Shown piece by piece: positions 16,207 through 23,964 of a DNA stretch of 64,000 bases. Position 1 is the stretch's first letter; every line of letters starts with the position of its first letter. The DNA is from Pseudomonas marginalis (GTDB taxonomy: Bacteria; Pseudomonadota; Gammaproteobacteria; Pseudomonadales; Pseudomonadaceae), in NCBI RefSeq assembly GCF_008692035.1, contig NZ_VTFG01000001.1:4031501-4095500 (forward strand). Reading direction: 5' to 3'. The translations under genes were made by a program, and so were the position numbers. The notes beneath the pieces were generated by a model, which saw only the letters and a list, made by a program, of their open reading frames with translations, had not been told where the DNA came from and did no database searches.

Positions 16207-17970
16207 CTAGTGCTCCGGCGTATCCTTATGGTTATCCAGCGTCTCCAGCAAGGCGACCTGCATCCGCGTATGCACACGGATGAACCATCGCCAGAGCACG
16301 GCCGCCACCGCCGCTGTGACCACGGCAATCAGCACCAGCAACTTGTTGGTCGGCAGAATACTGGCCGACAAGGCTGCCAATAGCACAAAGATCACCAGCA
16401 GCGACAAAATCGGGATCAGCTCCGCGATCACCCGTCGCACACGCTGGGTATGTCGCCCGGCCATTTCCGGCTTCACACTCATCTCCGCCAGCAACATCGA
16501 CAGCGCCTTGAGCTTGCGGTACGCCGCAATCAGGAACGGCAGCGACAACAGCAAGGCCCCACCCCAGATCAACGCCTTCTGCCAGCTTGGATCACTGATC
16601 CAACCTTCCAGATACCCACCAATGCGCACCGCGAAAAAGCTTCCAGCGAAGAAAATCGCGATCACCAGCGCCAGGTTCACGCCCACCTGCAGGATGATCT
16701 TGCGGATCATCGACGCCAGCATGGCGCCCTCGCCTTGCGGCTGAATACTGCGCAACCATTCGCCGTACATGCCGAATACCCGGCTCAGGCGCTTGGGCAT
16801 CACGGCGGCGATCTTCAATGACAAAGGGTCGGCGCCGCGAATCAGGTACGGCGTGAGCAGCGTAGTAATCGCCGAAACGGCCACCGCCACCGGATACAGG
16901 AAGTCGCTGGTTACCTGCAAGGTCATGCCCAGCGCGGCGATAATGAAGGAAAACTCGCCAATTTGTGACAGCCCCATGCCTACGCGCAGTGAGGTACGGC
17001 CGTCATTGCCGGCGATAAAGGCGCCCAGGCCGCAGGACAGCATCTTGCCCAGCACCACAGCCACGGTGATCACCGCGATCGGCCAGGCGTATTGCAGGAG
17101 GATCTGTGGGTCGATCATCAAGCCGATCGCCACAAAGAAAATCGCGCTGAACATGTCGCGAACCGGCTCGATCAGGCGCTCGATCTTAACCAATTGCCGG
17201 GACTCGGCCATGATCGCACCGATCAGAAACGCCCCCAGCACCATGCTGTACTCCAGTTTGACCACCAGCAGGCAGAAACCGAAACACAGGCCCAGCACGG
17301 TGATCAGCAGCATTTCGTTGCTTTCGAACTTGGCCACGTAGGCCAGCAGGCGCGGCACCAGCAAAATACCGATGACCAACGCGACGATCATGAACAGCGA
17401 GAGCTTGCCGACCGTGGAGAACACCTCGCCGGAACTCACCGTACCGCTGACGGCGATGCTCGAGAGCAAGGCGATGATGCCGATGCCGAGGATGTCTTCC
17501 ACAATCAGCACGCCAAAAATAAGTTGGGCGAAGCGCTGGTTTTTCATCTTCAGGTCATTGAGTGCCTTCACGATGATGGTGGTGGAGGAAATCGCCAGGA
17601 TCGCGCCGAGGAACAGCGAGTCCATGGTGTTCCAGTCGAACCAGCGGCCAATCTCGTAGCCGATCCAGATCATCAGGATGATTTCCAGGAAGGCTGCGAT
17701 AAACGCCGTGGCCCCCACCTTGAACAGCTTGCGCAGGCTGAACTCCAGGCCCAGGCAGAACATCAGGAAGATCACCCCCAGCTCGGCGAGGGTCTTGATG
17801 GTGTCTTCGTCGTGGATCAGGCCGAACGGCGGGGTGTGCGGGCCAATGATGAAGCCGGCGACGATGTACCCCAGCACTACGGGTTGCTTGAGGCGGTGAA
17901 ACAGGACGGTGACCACCCCTGCCACCAGCATGATCACGGCCAAGTCCTGGATAAAGCTGATGGCGTGCAT
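16207..17970 (-). CDS. CPA2-family cation:proton antiporter (Kef-type)
   Basis: 587-residue inner-membrane antiporter. About twelve membrane segments of the Na+/H+ exchanger fold fill residues 1-385 (FIQDLAVIMLVAGVVTVLFHRL, VVLGYIVAGFIIGPHTPPFG, GVIFLMFCLGLEFSLRKLF, AISSTTIIVKAL, GLSQIGEFSFIIAALG), and a second membrane section lies at about 440-570. There is no C-terminal Rossmann TrkA-N/KTN domain, so it is not a glutathione-gated KefB/C; ion choice (K+ or Na+) is open. ATG at 17970 (MHAISFIQDL) has AGGAG nine bases upstream and is preferred over the longer frame. It resembles PA5518. Confidence 0.9.
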   Translation of the reverse strand: MHAISFIQDLAVIMLVAGVVTVLFHRLKQPVVLGYIVAGFIIGPHTPPFGLIHDEDTIKTLAELGVIFLMFCLGLEFSLRKLFKVGATAFIAAFLEIILMIWIGYEIGRWFDWNTMDSLFLGAILAISSTTIIVKALNDLKMKNQRFAQLIFGVLIVEDILGIGIIALLSSIAVSGTVSSGEVFSTVGKLSLFMIVALVIGILLVPRLLAYVAKFESNEMLLITVLGLCFGFCLLVVKLEYSMVLGAFLIGAIMAESRQLVKIERLIEPVRDMFSAIFFVAIGLMIDPQILLQYAWPIAVITVAVVLGKMLSCGLGAFIAGNDGRTSLRVGMGLSQIGEFSFIIAALGMTLQVTSDFLYPVAVAVSAITTLLTPYLIRGADPLSLKIAAVMPKRLSRVFGMYGEWLRSIQPQGEGAMLASMIRKIILQVGVNLALVIAIFFAGSFFAVRIGGYLEGWISDPSWQKALIWGGALLLSLPFLIAAYRKLKALSMLLAEMSVKPEMAGRHTQRVRRVIAELIPILSLLVIFVLLAALSASILPTNKLLVLIAVVTAAVAAVLWRWFIRVHTRMQVALLETLDNHKDTPEH

Positions 17971-18114
17971 GGCGAGGGGCTCCTTGAGGGTACTGGCGCT
18001 TTTCCCACTTCCGCACGCGCCTTTGAAAAATCGCAAAGTGCGGAAGGAAAAGTCTGCCTTGATCGTAAGAAATGCCCTGAGATGGGCTTTTGAAGGTTAA
18101 CACCGCGACTTCCG

Positions 18115-18227
18115 CCGGAAAGCCGGTGCAATATATGGAAACAGATCGGTGAACGCGTGACGGCAAGCCGCCCACCGGCGTCCCGTAAGGGATGGCGCTG
18201 CAAAGATCCCAGCACCCGCAGAGGTGC
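18115..18227 (+). ncRNA. Candidate structured 5' leader of the acyl-CoA thioesterase gene
   Basis: The region ahead of the thioesterase can fold into a series of stems: CCGG-AAAG-CCGG (18115-18126), CGGTG/CACCG (18147-18151 with 18173-18177), CGTCCC-GTAA-GGGATG with a GNRA-type loop (18179-18194), GCTG/CAGC (18197-18213) and GCACC-CGCAGA-GGTGC (18212-18227). The last stem contains GAGGTG, the Shine-Dalgarno for an ATG at 18238, and overlaps the previous one, so pairing could be exclusive. I do not recognise a known riboswitch class. Covariation has not been tested. Confidence 0.4.
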
Positions 18228-18261
18228 CCCCCAACCAATGCCTACAACCCGTGAGTGTGCT

Positions 18262-18747
18262 ATGGAACCCGGAAACGCCCAGCTGTCGATGACGGTATTG
18301 ATGACCCCTGACATGGCCAACTTCTCAGGCAATGTCCACGGCGGCACCTTGCTCAAGTACCTCGACGAAGTGGCCTACGCCTGTGCGAGCCGTTATGCCG
18401 GTCGCTATGTGGTGACGCTGTCGGTGGATCAGGTGATTTTTCGCGAGCCGATCCATGTCGGCGAGCTGGTGACATTCCTTGCATCGGTCAACTACACCGG
18501 CAATACGTCGATGGAAGTGGGCATCAAGGTGGTGACCGAGAACATCCGCGAGCGCTCGGTGCGTCATACCAACAGCTGCTTCTTCACCATGGTGGCCGTG
18601 GACGACCAGCGCAAACCCGCTGCCGTGCCACCGCTGCAACCCCATAACAGTGAAGACAAGCGCCGGTTCGTGCAGGCCCAGCAGCGCCGGCAGATCCGCC
18701 AGGAACTCGAGAAGCGCTACCAGGAAATCAAGGCTGACGCGCTGTAA
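18262..18747 (+). CDS. Acyl-CoA thioesterase (hotdog fold, YciA/Acot-type)
   Basis: 161-residue hotdog thioesterase hydrolysing acyl-CoA to free acid and CoA. Family signatures are MTPDMANFSGNVHGGTLLKYLDEVAY (catalytic Asn/Asp region, residues about 14-40) and the substrate-tunnel strand TLSVDQVIFREPIHVGELVTF; the C-terminus is a charged helix (QQRRQIRQELEKRYQE). ATG at 18262 gives the usual family length, but an upstream ATG at 18238 with GAGGTG before it is possible and would add eight residues. The upstream leader is unusually structured. It is divergent from the CPA2 antiporter. Confidence 0.9.
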   Translation: MEPGNAQLSMTVLMTPDMANFSGNVHGGTLLKYLDEVAYACASRYAGRYVVTLSVDQVIFREPIHVGELVTFLASVNYTGNTSMEVGIKVVTENIRERSVRHTNSCFFTMVAVDDQRKPAAVPPLQPHNSEDKRRFVQAQQRRQIRQELEKRYQEIKADAL

Positions 18748-18759
18748 GTCCAACCAAAA

Positions 18760-18787
18760 ATGGGGGAGGTTTGCCCCCCTCCCACAT
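18760..18787. repeat. Single REP element with hairpin
   Basis: GGGAGG and CCTCCC arms of a REP-type sequence lie between the convergent thioesterase and pdxY genes. There is no paired second copy here; it may act as a terminator. Confidence 0.7.
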
Positions 18788-18801
18788 TGGGTTCTGTGTA
18801 C

Positions 18802-19674
18802 TTACAGGCTGATCGGCGTCGCCTCGAAACGTACGCGAGGATGGGCGATGCGGTCCTGGGCGCGGACCAGTTCCAGCTCGTAACTGGCGCAGGCCTGGGT
18901 TTCCAGCAGTACTTCGTGCACCGCCGCGGCCGTGAACTCAAAAGCCGCCAACAGACTGTCGCCCAGCAACACCCGCGCCAGGAACAGCCCCGACGTCAGG
19001 TCGCCCACGCCCACCGGCTGGCGCGGGAACGCCAGCAGCGGCCGACGCAGGTGCCAGCTGCCCTCAGCGGTTACCAGCAGCATCTCGAAACCATCCGGCA
19101 ACTTGCCCGGGTAATCCAGGTGCTTGACCAGCACCGCCTTCGGGCCACGGGCCAGCAATGCCTTGGCCATGCCCAGGCAGTCGAACAGCGATTGCGGCTT
19201 GCGCCCGGCAAAGCTGTCCAGTTCCAGTTGGTTGGGGCACAGGAAGTCGGCCATGGCCGCCGCTTCATCCAGCAGGAAATCGCTGACGTCCTGCGGCACG
19301 ATGCAGCCCTTTTCCGGATGGCCCATCACCGGGTCGCACAGGTACAGGGCCTTGGGGTTGATGGCCTTGATGCGCGCCACACCGGTAAGAATCGCGCGGC
19401 CCTGATCCGCACTGCCCAGGTAGCCAGACAGGATCGCATCGCAGTTGCCCAGCTCGCCGATGGCGGCAATGCCTTCCACCAACGCAGGAATCTGCTGCGG
19501 CGCCAGCACTTCGCCCGCCCACTGACCATACTGGGTATGGTTGGAGAACTGCACCGTGTTCAGCGGCCAGACGTTCACCCCGACCCGCTGCATGGGGAAC
19601 ACGGCGGCGCTGTTTCCGGCGTGGCCAAAGACCACATGAGACTGGATCGCAAGCAGATGAGGTGTGCGTTTCAT
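18802..19674 (-). CDS. pdxY: Pyridoxal kinase PdxY
   Basis: 290-residue ribokinase-fold kinase that phosphorylates pyridoxal in the PLP salvage route. The start MKRTPHLLAIQSHVVFGHAGNSAAVFPMQ holds the substrate-binding SHV and GNSA motifs, CDPVMGHPEKGCIV is the central signature, and VGVGDLTSGLFLARVL near residue 225 is the catalytic anion-hole GxGD loop. Length and motifs match PdxY of E. coli and P. aeruginosa. It is convergent with the thioesterase and divergent from the DUF3301 gene, with 117 bases between. Confidence 0.96.
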   Translation of the reverse strand: MKRTPHLLAIQSHVVFGHAGNSAAVFPMQRVGVNVWPLNTVQFSNHTQYGQWAGEVLAPQQIPALVEGIAAIGELGNCDAILSGYLGSADQGRAILTGVARIKAINPKALYLCDPVMGHPEKGCIVPQDVSDFLLDEAAAMADFLCPNQLELDSFAGRKPQSLFDCLGMAKALLARGPKAVLVKHLDYPGKLPDGFEMLLVTAEGSWHLRRPLLAFPRQPVGVGDLTSGLFLARVLLGDSLLAAFEFTAAAVHEVLLETQACASYELELVRAQDRIAHPRVRFEATPISL

Positions 19675-19791
19675 GCAGGAGATTTCCGTAAAGCCATTGA
19701 AATTCTGGCCGCGCAGTATGCGACTAAACGCAGCCTGTACGACAGACCGACGACACAGTTAAGCTGCTCTCACTTTGTTGGAGTTTTTCGC

Positions 19792-20187
19792 ATGCTGACC
19801 CTGGGAAACATCTTCGTGTTGATGCTGCTGGCGACCGGCGCCGCCTGGGTATGGCACAACCACGGCCTGCGAGAGCGGGCGTTGGCGCGGGTCAAGCAGC
19901 ATTGCGCCAAGCTCGATATCGAATTGCTCGACGGCGCCGTGGCGTTGAAGCGCATCGGTTTTGTGAGGGATGCCAACGGTCGGCGACGTCTGGCGCGTAT
20001 CTACAATTTCGAGTTCACCGTCACGGGCGAGACCCGTCACAGCGGAACCATCACGCAATTCGGCGCCCACAGCGCGCAGATCGAACTGGCGCCCTACCCG
20101 TTCGAGGTCAAGGAAGCACTGCCCAGCGCCAATGTGATCGAGCTGAGCCAATGGCGCCAGGACCACGCCACCAAGAACCGTCAGTAA
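19792..20187 (+). CDS. DUF3301 protein
   Basis: 131-residue protein with one N-terminal membrane helix (NIFVLMLLATGAAWVWH) followed by a basic helix (RERALARVKQHCAKLDIELLD) and a small beta-rich domain (ALKRIGFVRDANGRRRLARIYNFEFTVTGETRHSG). This matches DUF3301, a conserved gammaproteobacterial family of unknown role. GGAG eight bases upstream supports ATG at 19792. Its last 7 bases overlap the end of the convergent GTPase gene. Confidence 0.85.
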   Translation: MLTLGNIFVLMLLATGAAWVWHNHGLRERALARVKQHCAKLDIELLDGAVALKRIGFVRDANGRRRLARIYNFEFTVTGETRHSGTITQFGAHSAQIELAPYPFEVKEALPSANVIELSQWRQDHATKNRQ

Positions 20188-21152
20188 CGGCAGGCGGCCA
20201 GTGCAGCCTGCAACGCGGCTACGTCCTGGGGTGCACTGAAGATCAATTCGATACGTGAGTCGCGACGCCATTCGCTGGGTTGCCAGGTCAGCGGGCTGTT
20301 ATCCACCGCGTTGGCCGAGATCCATCCATCACGGCTGTGGATAACCAGTTTGGCGCGGCGCCACTCAAGGGATGTCAGCCACAGGTGCAGACGCTCGGAA
20401 TCGAATTGCTGGCTCGGGTGCCAACGCCAACCGATGCTCCAACCGCCCTCCTGGGCCTGGCTCAGGCAGATCGGCACTGCTGGATCGCTCCAGACAGCCG
20501 GCAATTGAGCCAGCCCCTTGGGCAGCACGAAGTTATCCACAGCTGCTTCAGCCTGCGCATTCAAGCCTGGCAGTTTGCCGAGAGGCACGTGCGCCTGGCG
20601 CGTCCAATAAATATCGCGGTCGGGTAGCTGTCGTTCGACGGCCTCGCGTTGCGCAGCATCCAACCCCTCATCCTTGTTCAACACCAACAGCCCGGCACTG
20701 GCCAGCGCTTCCTGCTGCGCTGGCGGCAAGGGTTTGCCCGCTGCCAGCGCCTGGGCATCCAGTACCAACACACAGGGCTGAACCGCCAGCACCTGCTGCC
20801 ACGGCGCTTCGCGCAACTGCTTGAGCAACTGTGCAGGATGGCCCAGGCCCGAGGGTTCGATAAACAACCGATCCGGCTTGGCCTTACGCAGCAACCGGCC
20901 CAGGCCGACCTGGAACGGTGCGCCATTCACACAACAAAGGCAGCCACCGGCGACTTCACCCAGGGCAATGCCATCGTCACCCAGGCTCAGCAATGCCGCG
21001 TCCAGGCCGATCTGGCCGAACTCGTTGATCAACACCGCCCAGCGCTCGTTGGCCGGGCGTTGGGCAAGCAGGTGCTTGATCAGGCTGGTCTTGCCGGCGC
21101 CCAAGGGCCCGGCAATCACGTGGGTGGGAATGTTCTGCAGCATGGGTGCCAT
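20181..21152 (-). CDS. COG0523 (CobW/YjiA-family) GTP-binding metallochaperone, second copy
   Basis: 323-residue G3E GTPase. Walker A is GPLGAGKTSLIKHLL, the metal-binding motif is GCLCC (residues about 70), switch II region is IEPSGLGHP and the base-recognition motif is NKDE. The CobW C-terminal domain is present but divergent. COG0523 proteins deliver metals, often zinc, to client enzymes. It is the last gene of the dksA2-zigA-DUF1826 series on the minus strand, all likely under the Zur site at 23503, so a zinc-related role is inferred. It is clearly different in sequence from ZigA upstream. Confidence 0.9.
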   Translation of the reverse strand: MAPMLQNIPTHVIAGPLGAGKTSLIKHLLAQRPANERWAVLINEFGQIGLDAALLSLGDDGIALGEVAGGCLCCVNGAPFQVGLGRLLRKAKPDRLFIEPSGLGHPAQLLKQLREAPWQQVLAVQPCVLVLDAQALAAGKPLPPAQQEALASAGLLVLNKDEGLDAAQREAVERQLPDRDIYWTRQAHVPLGKLPGLNAQAEAAVDNFVLPKGLAQLPAVWSDPAVPICLSQAQEGGWSIGWRWHPSQQFDSERLHLWLTSLEWRRAKLVIHSRDGWISANAVDNSPLTWQPSEWRRDSRIELIFSAPQDVAALQAALAACRY

Positions 21153-21187
21153 CTTTCGGACCGTGTAGAGGGTTTGATCCTACGCGG

Positions 21188-21832
21188 TTACGCGAGCCAA
21201 TCCAGCGTCAGAATCAATCGGCGCTCATCCGCTTTCAGCGCGGGGGAGCGATGGATCAGGCCGTGATCTTCGTTGCCATGCCATTTGCTGCCTTTGAGCA
21301 GGGCCACTTCACCGCACTGGATCTGTTCGATGCGCTCACTCGGTTCGGCGTCCGGTTGGCTGAGCTTGCGGCGGTCCATCACCCCTTCGCGCAACCACTG
21401 GCTGCCGATGCCGGCATAGGTGGTGATCAGCCGTACCGGCACATGGTCAACGTGAAAACGCGGGCACATGGCTTTATCCAGCAGCCGCAGGCGCACACCG
21501 ATGCGCTTGGCGCCGAGCAGGCACGCAAAGGCGCTGACCAGCCACGACACATCGGCGACAAAACCTTCGTAGCCTTCAAGATTGCGGCAACTGGATGCCA
21601 GACCGCACAGGTTCGGCTCGGCGTCTTCGTTGTTGAGTTCGATCACCAAGGACTCGGCCAACGGCTCATTGAGCGCCACCAGCAAGGCGCCGAACTCGGC
21701 AATATGCAACGGCAATTGGCGCTGCCACAGCGCCAGGTTCACTCCGTCTTCGAGAATATCGGACAGCGCCAGCGGGGTTTCACCACAGGTCTGGCGAACC
21801 ACCGGGCGCAAGGGGATAAGCGGTGCCAGCAT
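21188..21832 (-). CDS. DUF1826 protein of the zinc-limitation operon
   Basis: 214-residue protein of the DUF1826 family. The C-terminal part has a conserved His/Cys-rich layout (MCPRFHVDHVPVRLITTYAGIGSQWL ... LLKGSKWHGNEDHGLIHRSP) that resembles an iron- or metal-binding cupin/dioxygenase site, though no enzyme has been assigned. It overlaps the zigA stop by one base and is followed 35 bases on by a second COG0523 GTPase, so it is co-transcribed with zinc chaperones. Its tight linkage suggests it is a client or partner of them; that is inference. Confidence 0.85.
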   Translation of the reverse strand: MLAPLIPLRPVVRQTCGETPLALSDILEDGVNLALWQRQLPLHIAEFGALLVALNEPLAESLVIELNNEDAEPNLCGLASSCRNLEGYEGFVADVSWLVSAFACLLGAKRIGVRLRLLDKAMCPRFHVDHVPVRLITTYAGIGSQWLREGVMDRRKLSQPDAEPSERIEQIQCGEVALLKGSKWHGNEDHGLIHRSPALKADERRLILTLDWLA

Positions 21833-23037
21833 CAGGCGGCCTCTTCATACCAGGGACCAAACGGATCAGCCAGCAGGCGCCAACCTTCGACACCCAGGGC
21901 CAGTTCTTCATCGGTGAGCAAGCACGCGTCCAACTCGGCACGCATCCGCGCGAAGTCGATGTTTTGTCCGATAAACACCAGTTCCTGACGGCAGTCGCCG
22001 GTACTGAGCTGCCAGTTGCCCATGATGGCGGCGACGCTTTCTTCGTCCTGGGGCCATTGGCTTTTTGGCACAAAGCGCCACCAGCGTCCGGCAAAGCCAT
22101 GGCGCATCAAGCCACCGGCCTGGGACCAGCTGCCCGCATCCTGGTGCTTGCTGGCCAGCCAGAAAAAGCCCTTGGAACGCAGCAATTTGCCGTTGACCCA
22201 AGGCCGGTCGATAAAGTCGAAGAAGCGTTGCGGGTGGAAGGGCCGACGTGCGCGGTAGGCCGTGGAGGCGATGCCGTACTCTTCGGTTTCCGGTACATGT
22301 TCACCCCGCAACTCCTGCAACCAGCCCGGCGCCTGCGCGGCACGTTCGAAGTCGAAGCGGCCGGTGTTGAGGATCTTGTGCAGCGGCACCTCGCCCATGA
22401 CCATCGGGATGATTTCCGCCTGGGCGTTGAGACGTTCAAGGATCGCCATCAGTTCCTCGCGCTCATGGCTGCTGATCAGGTCGATCTTGCTGATCAGGAT
22501 CACATCGGCGAATTCGATCTGCTCGATCAACAGGTCGGTGATCGAGCGTTCGTCTTCCTCACCGAGGGTTTCGCCCCGTGAGGCTAGGCTTTCGGCAGCC
22601 TGGTAGTCGATCAGGAAGTTCATGCCGTCGACCACGGTGACCATGGTGTCCAGGCGCGCGATGTCGGCCAGGCTTTGCTCGTTTTCATCACGGAAGGTGA
22701 AGGTTTCAGCCACCGGCAACGGCTCGGAGATACCGGTGGATTCGATCAGCAGGTAATCGAAGCGACCTTCCTTGGCGAGTTTTCCGACTTCTTCGAGCAA
22801 GTCTTCACGCAAGGTGCAGCAGATACAGCCGTTGCTCATCTCCACCAGTTTTTCTTCGGAACGGTTGAGGGTAACGTCGCGCTGCACCTCGCTGCCGTCG
22901 ATGTTGATTTCGCTCATGTCGTTGACGATCACCGCCACGCGCAGGTTTTCGCGGTTGCGCAGGACGTAGTTGAGCAGCGTGCTTTTACCGGCGCCGAGAA
23001 AGCCGGACAACACGGTAACGGGGAGACGATTGGGCAT
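21832..23037 (-). CDS. zigA: Zinc-responsive COG0523 GTPase ZigA
   Basis: 401-residue G3E GTPase with Walker A LSGFLGAGKSTLLNYVL, the metal-binding GCICC motif (about residue 72), ESTGISEP switch and the SKID base motif, followed by a CobW C-terminal domain (about 270-400; RPFHPQRFFDFIDRPW ... RQELVFIGQNID). The acidic stretch typical of zinc-linked members is visible as ETLGEEDERS. ZigA-type proteins are Zur-controlled zinc chaperones. Here it follows dksA2 by 27 bases, downstream of a perfect Zur palindrome, matching PA5535. Confidence 0.95.
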   Translation of the reverse strand: MPNRLPVTVLSGFLGAGKSTLLNYVLRNRENLRVAVIVNDMSEINIDGSEVQRDVTLNRSEEKLVEMSNGCICCTLREDLLEEVGKLAKEGRFDYLLIESTGISEPLPVAETFTFRDENEQSLADIARLDTMVTVVDGMNFLIDYQAAESLASRGETLGEEDERSITDLLIEQIEFADVILISKIDLISSHEREELMAILERLNAQAEIIPMVMGEVPLHKILNTGRFDFERAAQAPGWLQELRGEHVPETEEYGIASTAYRARRPFHPQRFFDFIDRPWVNGKLLRSKGFFWLASKHQDAGSWSQAGGLMRHGFAGRWWRFVPKSQWPQDEESVAAIMGNWQLSTGDCRQELVFIGQNIDFARMRAELDACLLTDEELALGVEGWRLLADPFGPWYEEAA

Positions 23038-23064
23038 CAGGTAATCCTCATCAGGGTTGGCCGG

Positions 23065-23469
23065 TCAAATCGCCCGTTTATGGCGTTCGCGCAGCTCTTG
23101 ACGTTCTTTGGCTTCGATACACAGGGTGGCGGTGGGACGCAGCAGCAGGCGTTGCAGGCCGATGGGCTCACCGGTTTCGCGGCACCAGCCGTATTCGCCG
23201 CGGGCGAGCAGTTCGAGGGCGTCGTCGATTTTGTCGAGCAGCTTCTTTTCCCGCTCCAGCAAGCGCAGTTGCCACTGGCGCTGTTCTTCGGCGCTGCCCA
23301 CATCGGCCGGGTCGCTGTTGGGCTCCTGCTCGCGCAGCACCAGGAATTCGCCCTCGATGCGCGCTTGAAGTTCATGGCGCTGAGTCAGCAGCAGTTCGCG
23401 GAAAAAGCCCTGCTGGGCTTCATTCATGTAGTCGGCGGGCGGTTGGGCCAGCAGGTCTTGTTCGGTCAT
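23065..23469 (-). CDS. dksA2: DksA2, zinc-independent DksA paralogue
   Basis: 134-residue RNA polymerase secondary-channel factor working with ppGpp in the stringent response. It keeps the coiled-coil with the acidic tip region (NSDPADVGSAEEQRQWQL), but the zinc finger has lost two of four cysteines: WCRETGEPIG and ATLCIEAKE, where DksA has C-x2-C and C-x2-C. It can therefore fold without zinc and substitutes for DksA in zinc starvation. ATG at 23469 gives the usual length; the in-frame ATG at 23499 lies almost inside the Zur site and is rejected. First gene of the leftward Zur operon. Confidence 0.95.
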   Translation of the reverse strand: MTEQDLLAQPPADYMNEAQQGFFRELLLTQRHELQARIEGEFLVLREQEPNSDPADVGSAEEQRQWQLRLLEREKKLLDKIDDALELLARGEYGWCRETGEPIGLQRLLLRPTATLCIEAKERQELRERHKRAI

Positions 23470-23502
23470 GGGGAGCGGTTCACGGGTCAGGCTGTGCATT
23501 TA

Positions 23503-23517
23503 TGTTATAGTATAACA
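23503..23517. promoter_or_regulatory. Zur box between dksA2 and the small secreted protein gene
   Basis: TGTTATA-G-TATAACA is a perfect 7+1+7 palindrome matching the gammaproteobacterial Zur consensus core. It is 33 bases upstream of the dksA2 start and 78 bases upstream of the rightward gene, so one site may repress both under zinc sufficiency. Confidence 0.92.
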
Positions 23518-23595
23518 ATACAAATAAGCCAATCCCCCTTGCTCATTACGATGAAGGGCGCAATGCTTGAACACTTCCCAGCCCCGAGCCCCCCT

Positions 23596-23964
23596 ATGAA
23601 ATACCTGGTGTGCGCCCTGTTACTGGCAGTCGCAGGGCCTGCCTGTGCCCAAGCGCCAAGCTTGCTGGCCACGTGCACGCGCAGCGCCAACCTGTTGGCC
23701 TGTGTGGACCCCCTGGGCAATGCCTACAGCGTGGCAACGGTGGGCACCACCACGTATTTGCGTGGTTTCGAGGTGATCGGGAAACGTTATTGGGCACAAA
23801 CCAACAGCCGCTACGGGCAACTGACGTTCTTTACCGGCCTGGCGTCGGATGGAGAGGCATGGGTTGGCTACACGCGGCGGGTGGGCTGGACCACGATCAA
23901 CCGGTTTTCCAGCTCCGGGGGTGCCACTGCCAAATTCACGTGCAGCCGAATTACCGGCTGTTAG
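23596..23964 (+). CDS. Small secreted Cys-containing protein of the Zur cluster (PA5537 position)
   Basis: 122-residue protein with a clear signal peptide (MKYLVCALLLAVAGPACAQA). The mature part of about 100 residues has four cysteines (ATCTRSANLLACVD and FTCSRITGC), probably two disulfides, and is rich in Tyr, Trp and Thr beta-strand patterns (RGFEVIGKRYWAQTN). I do not recognise a domain. It is transcribed away from the Zur box at 23503 and overlaps the end of amiA tail to tail by 4 bases. Position corresponds to PA5537. An alternative start at 23551 would add 15 residues ahead of the signal peptide. Confidence 0.75.
   Translation: MKYLVCALLLAVAGPACAQAPSLLATCTRSANLLACVDPLGNAYSVATVGTTTYLRGFEVIGKRYWAQTNSRYGQLTFFTGLASDGEAWVGYTRRVGWTTINRFSSSGGATAKFTCSRITGC

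Noticed and set aside
18115..18227. Assignment of the thioesterase leader to TPP, FMN, cobalamin, c-di-GMP or guanidine riboswitches
   Set aside because: None of the conserved core sequences of these classes is present.
23469..23499. Longer dksA2 start at 23499
   Set aside because: Lies against the Zur palindrome and adds residues absent from DksA2 proteins.
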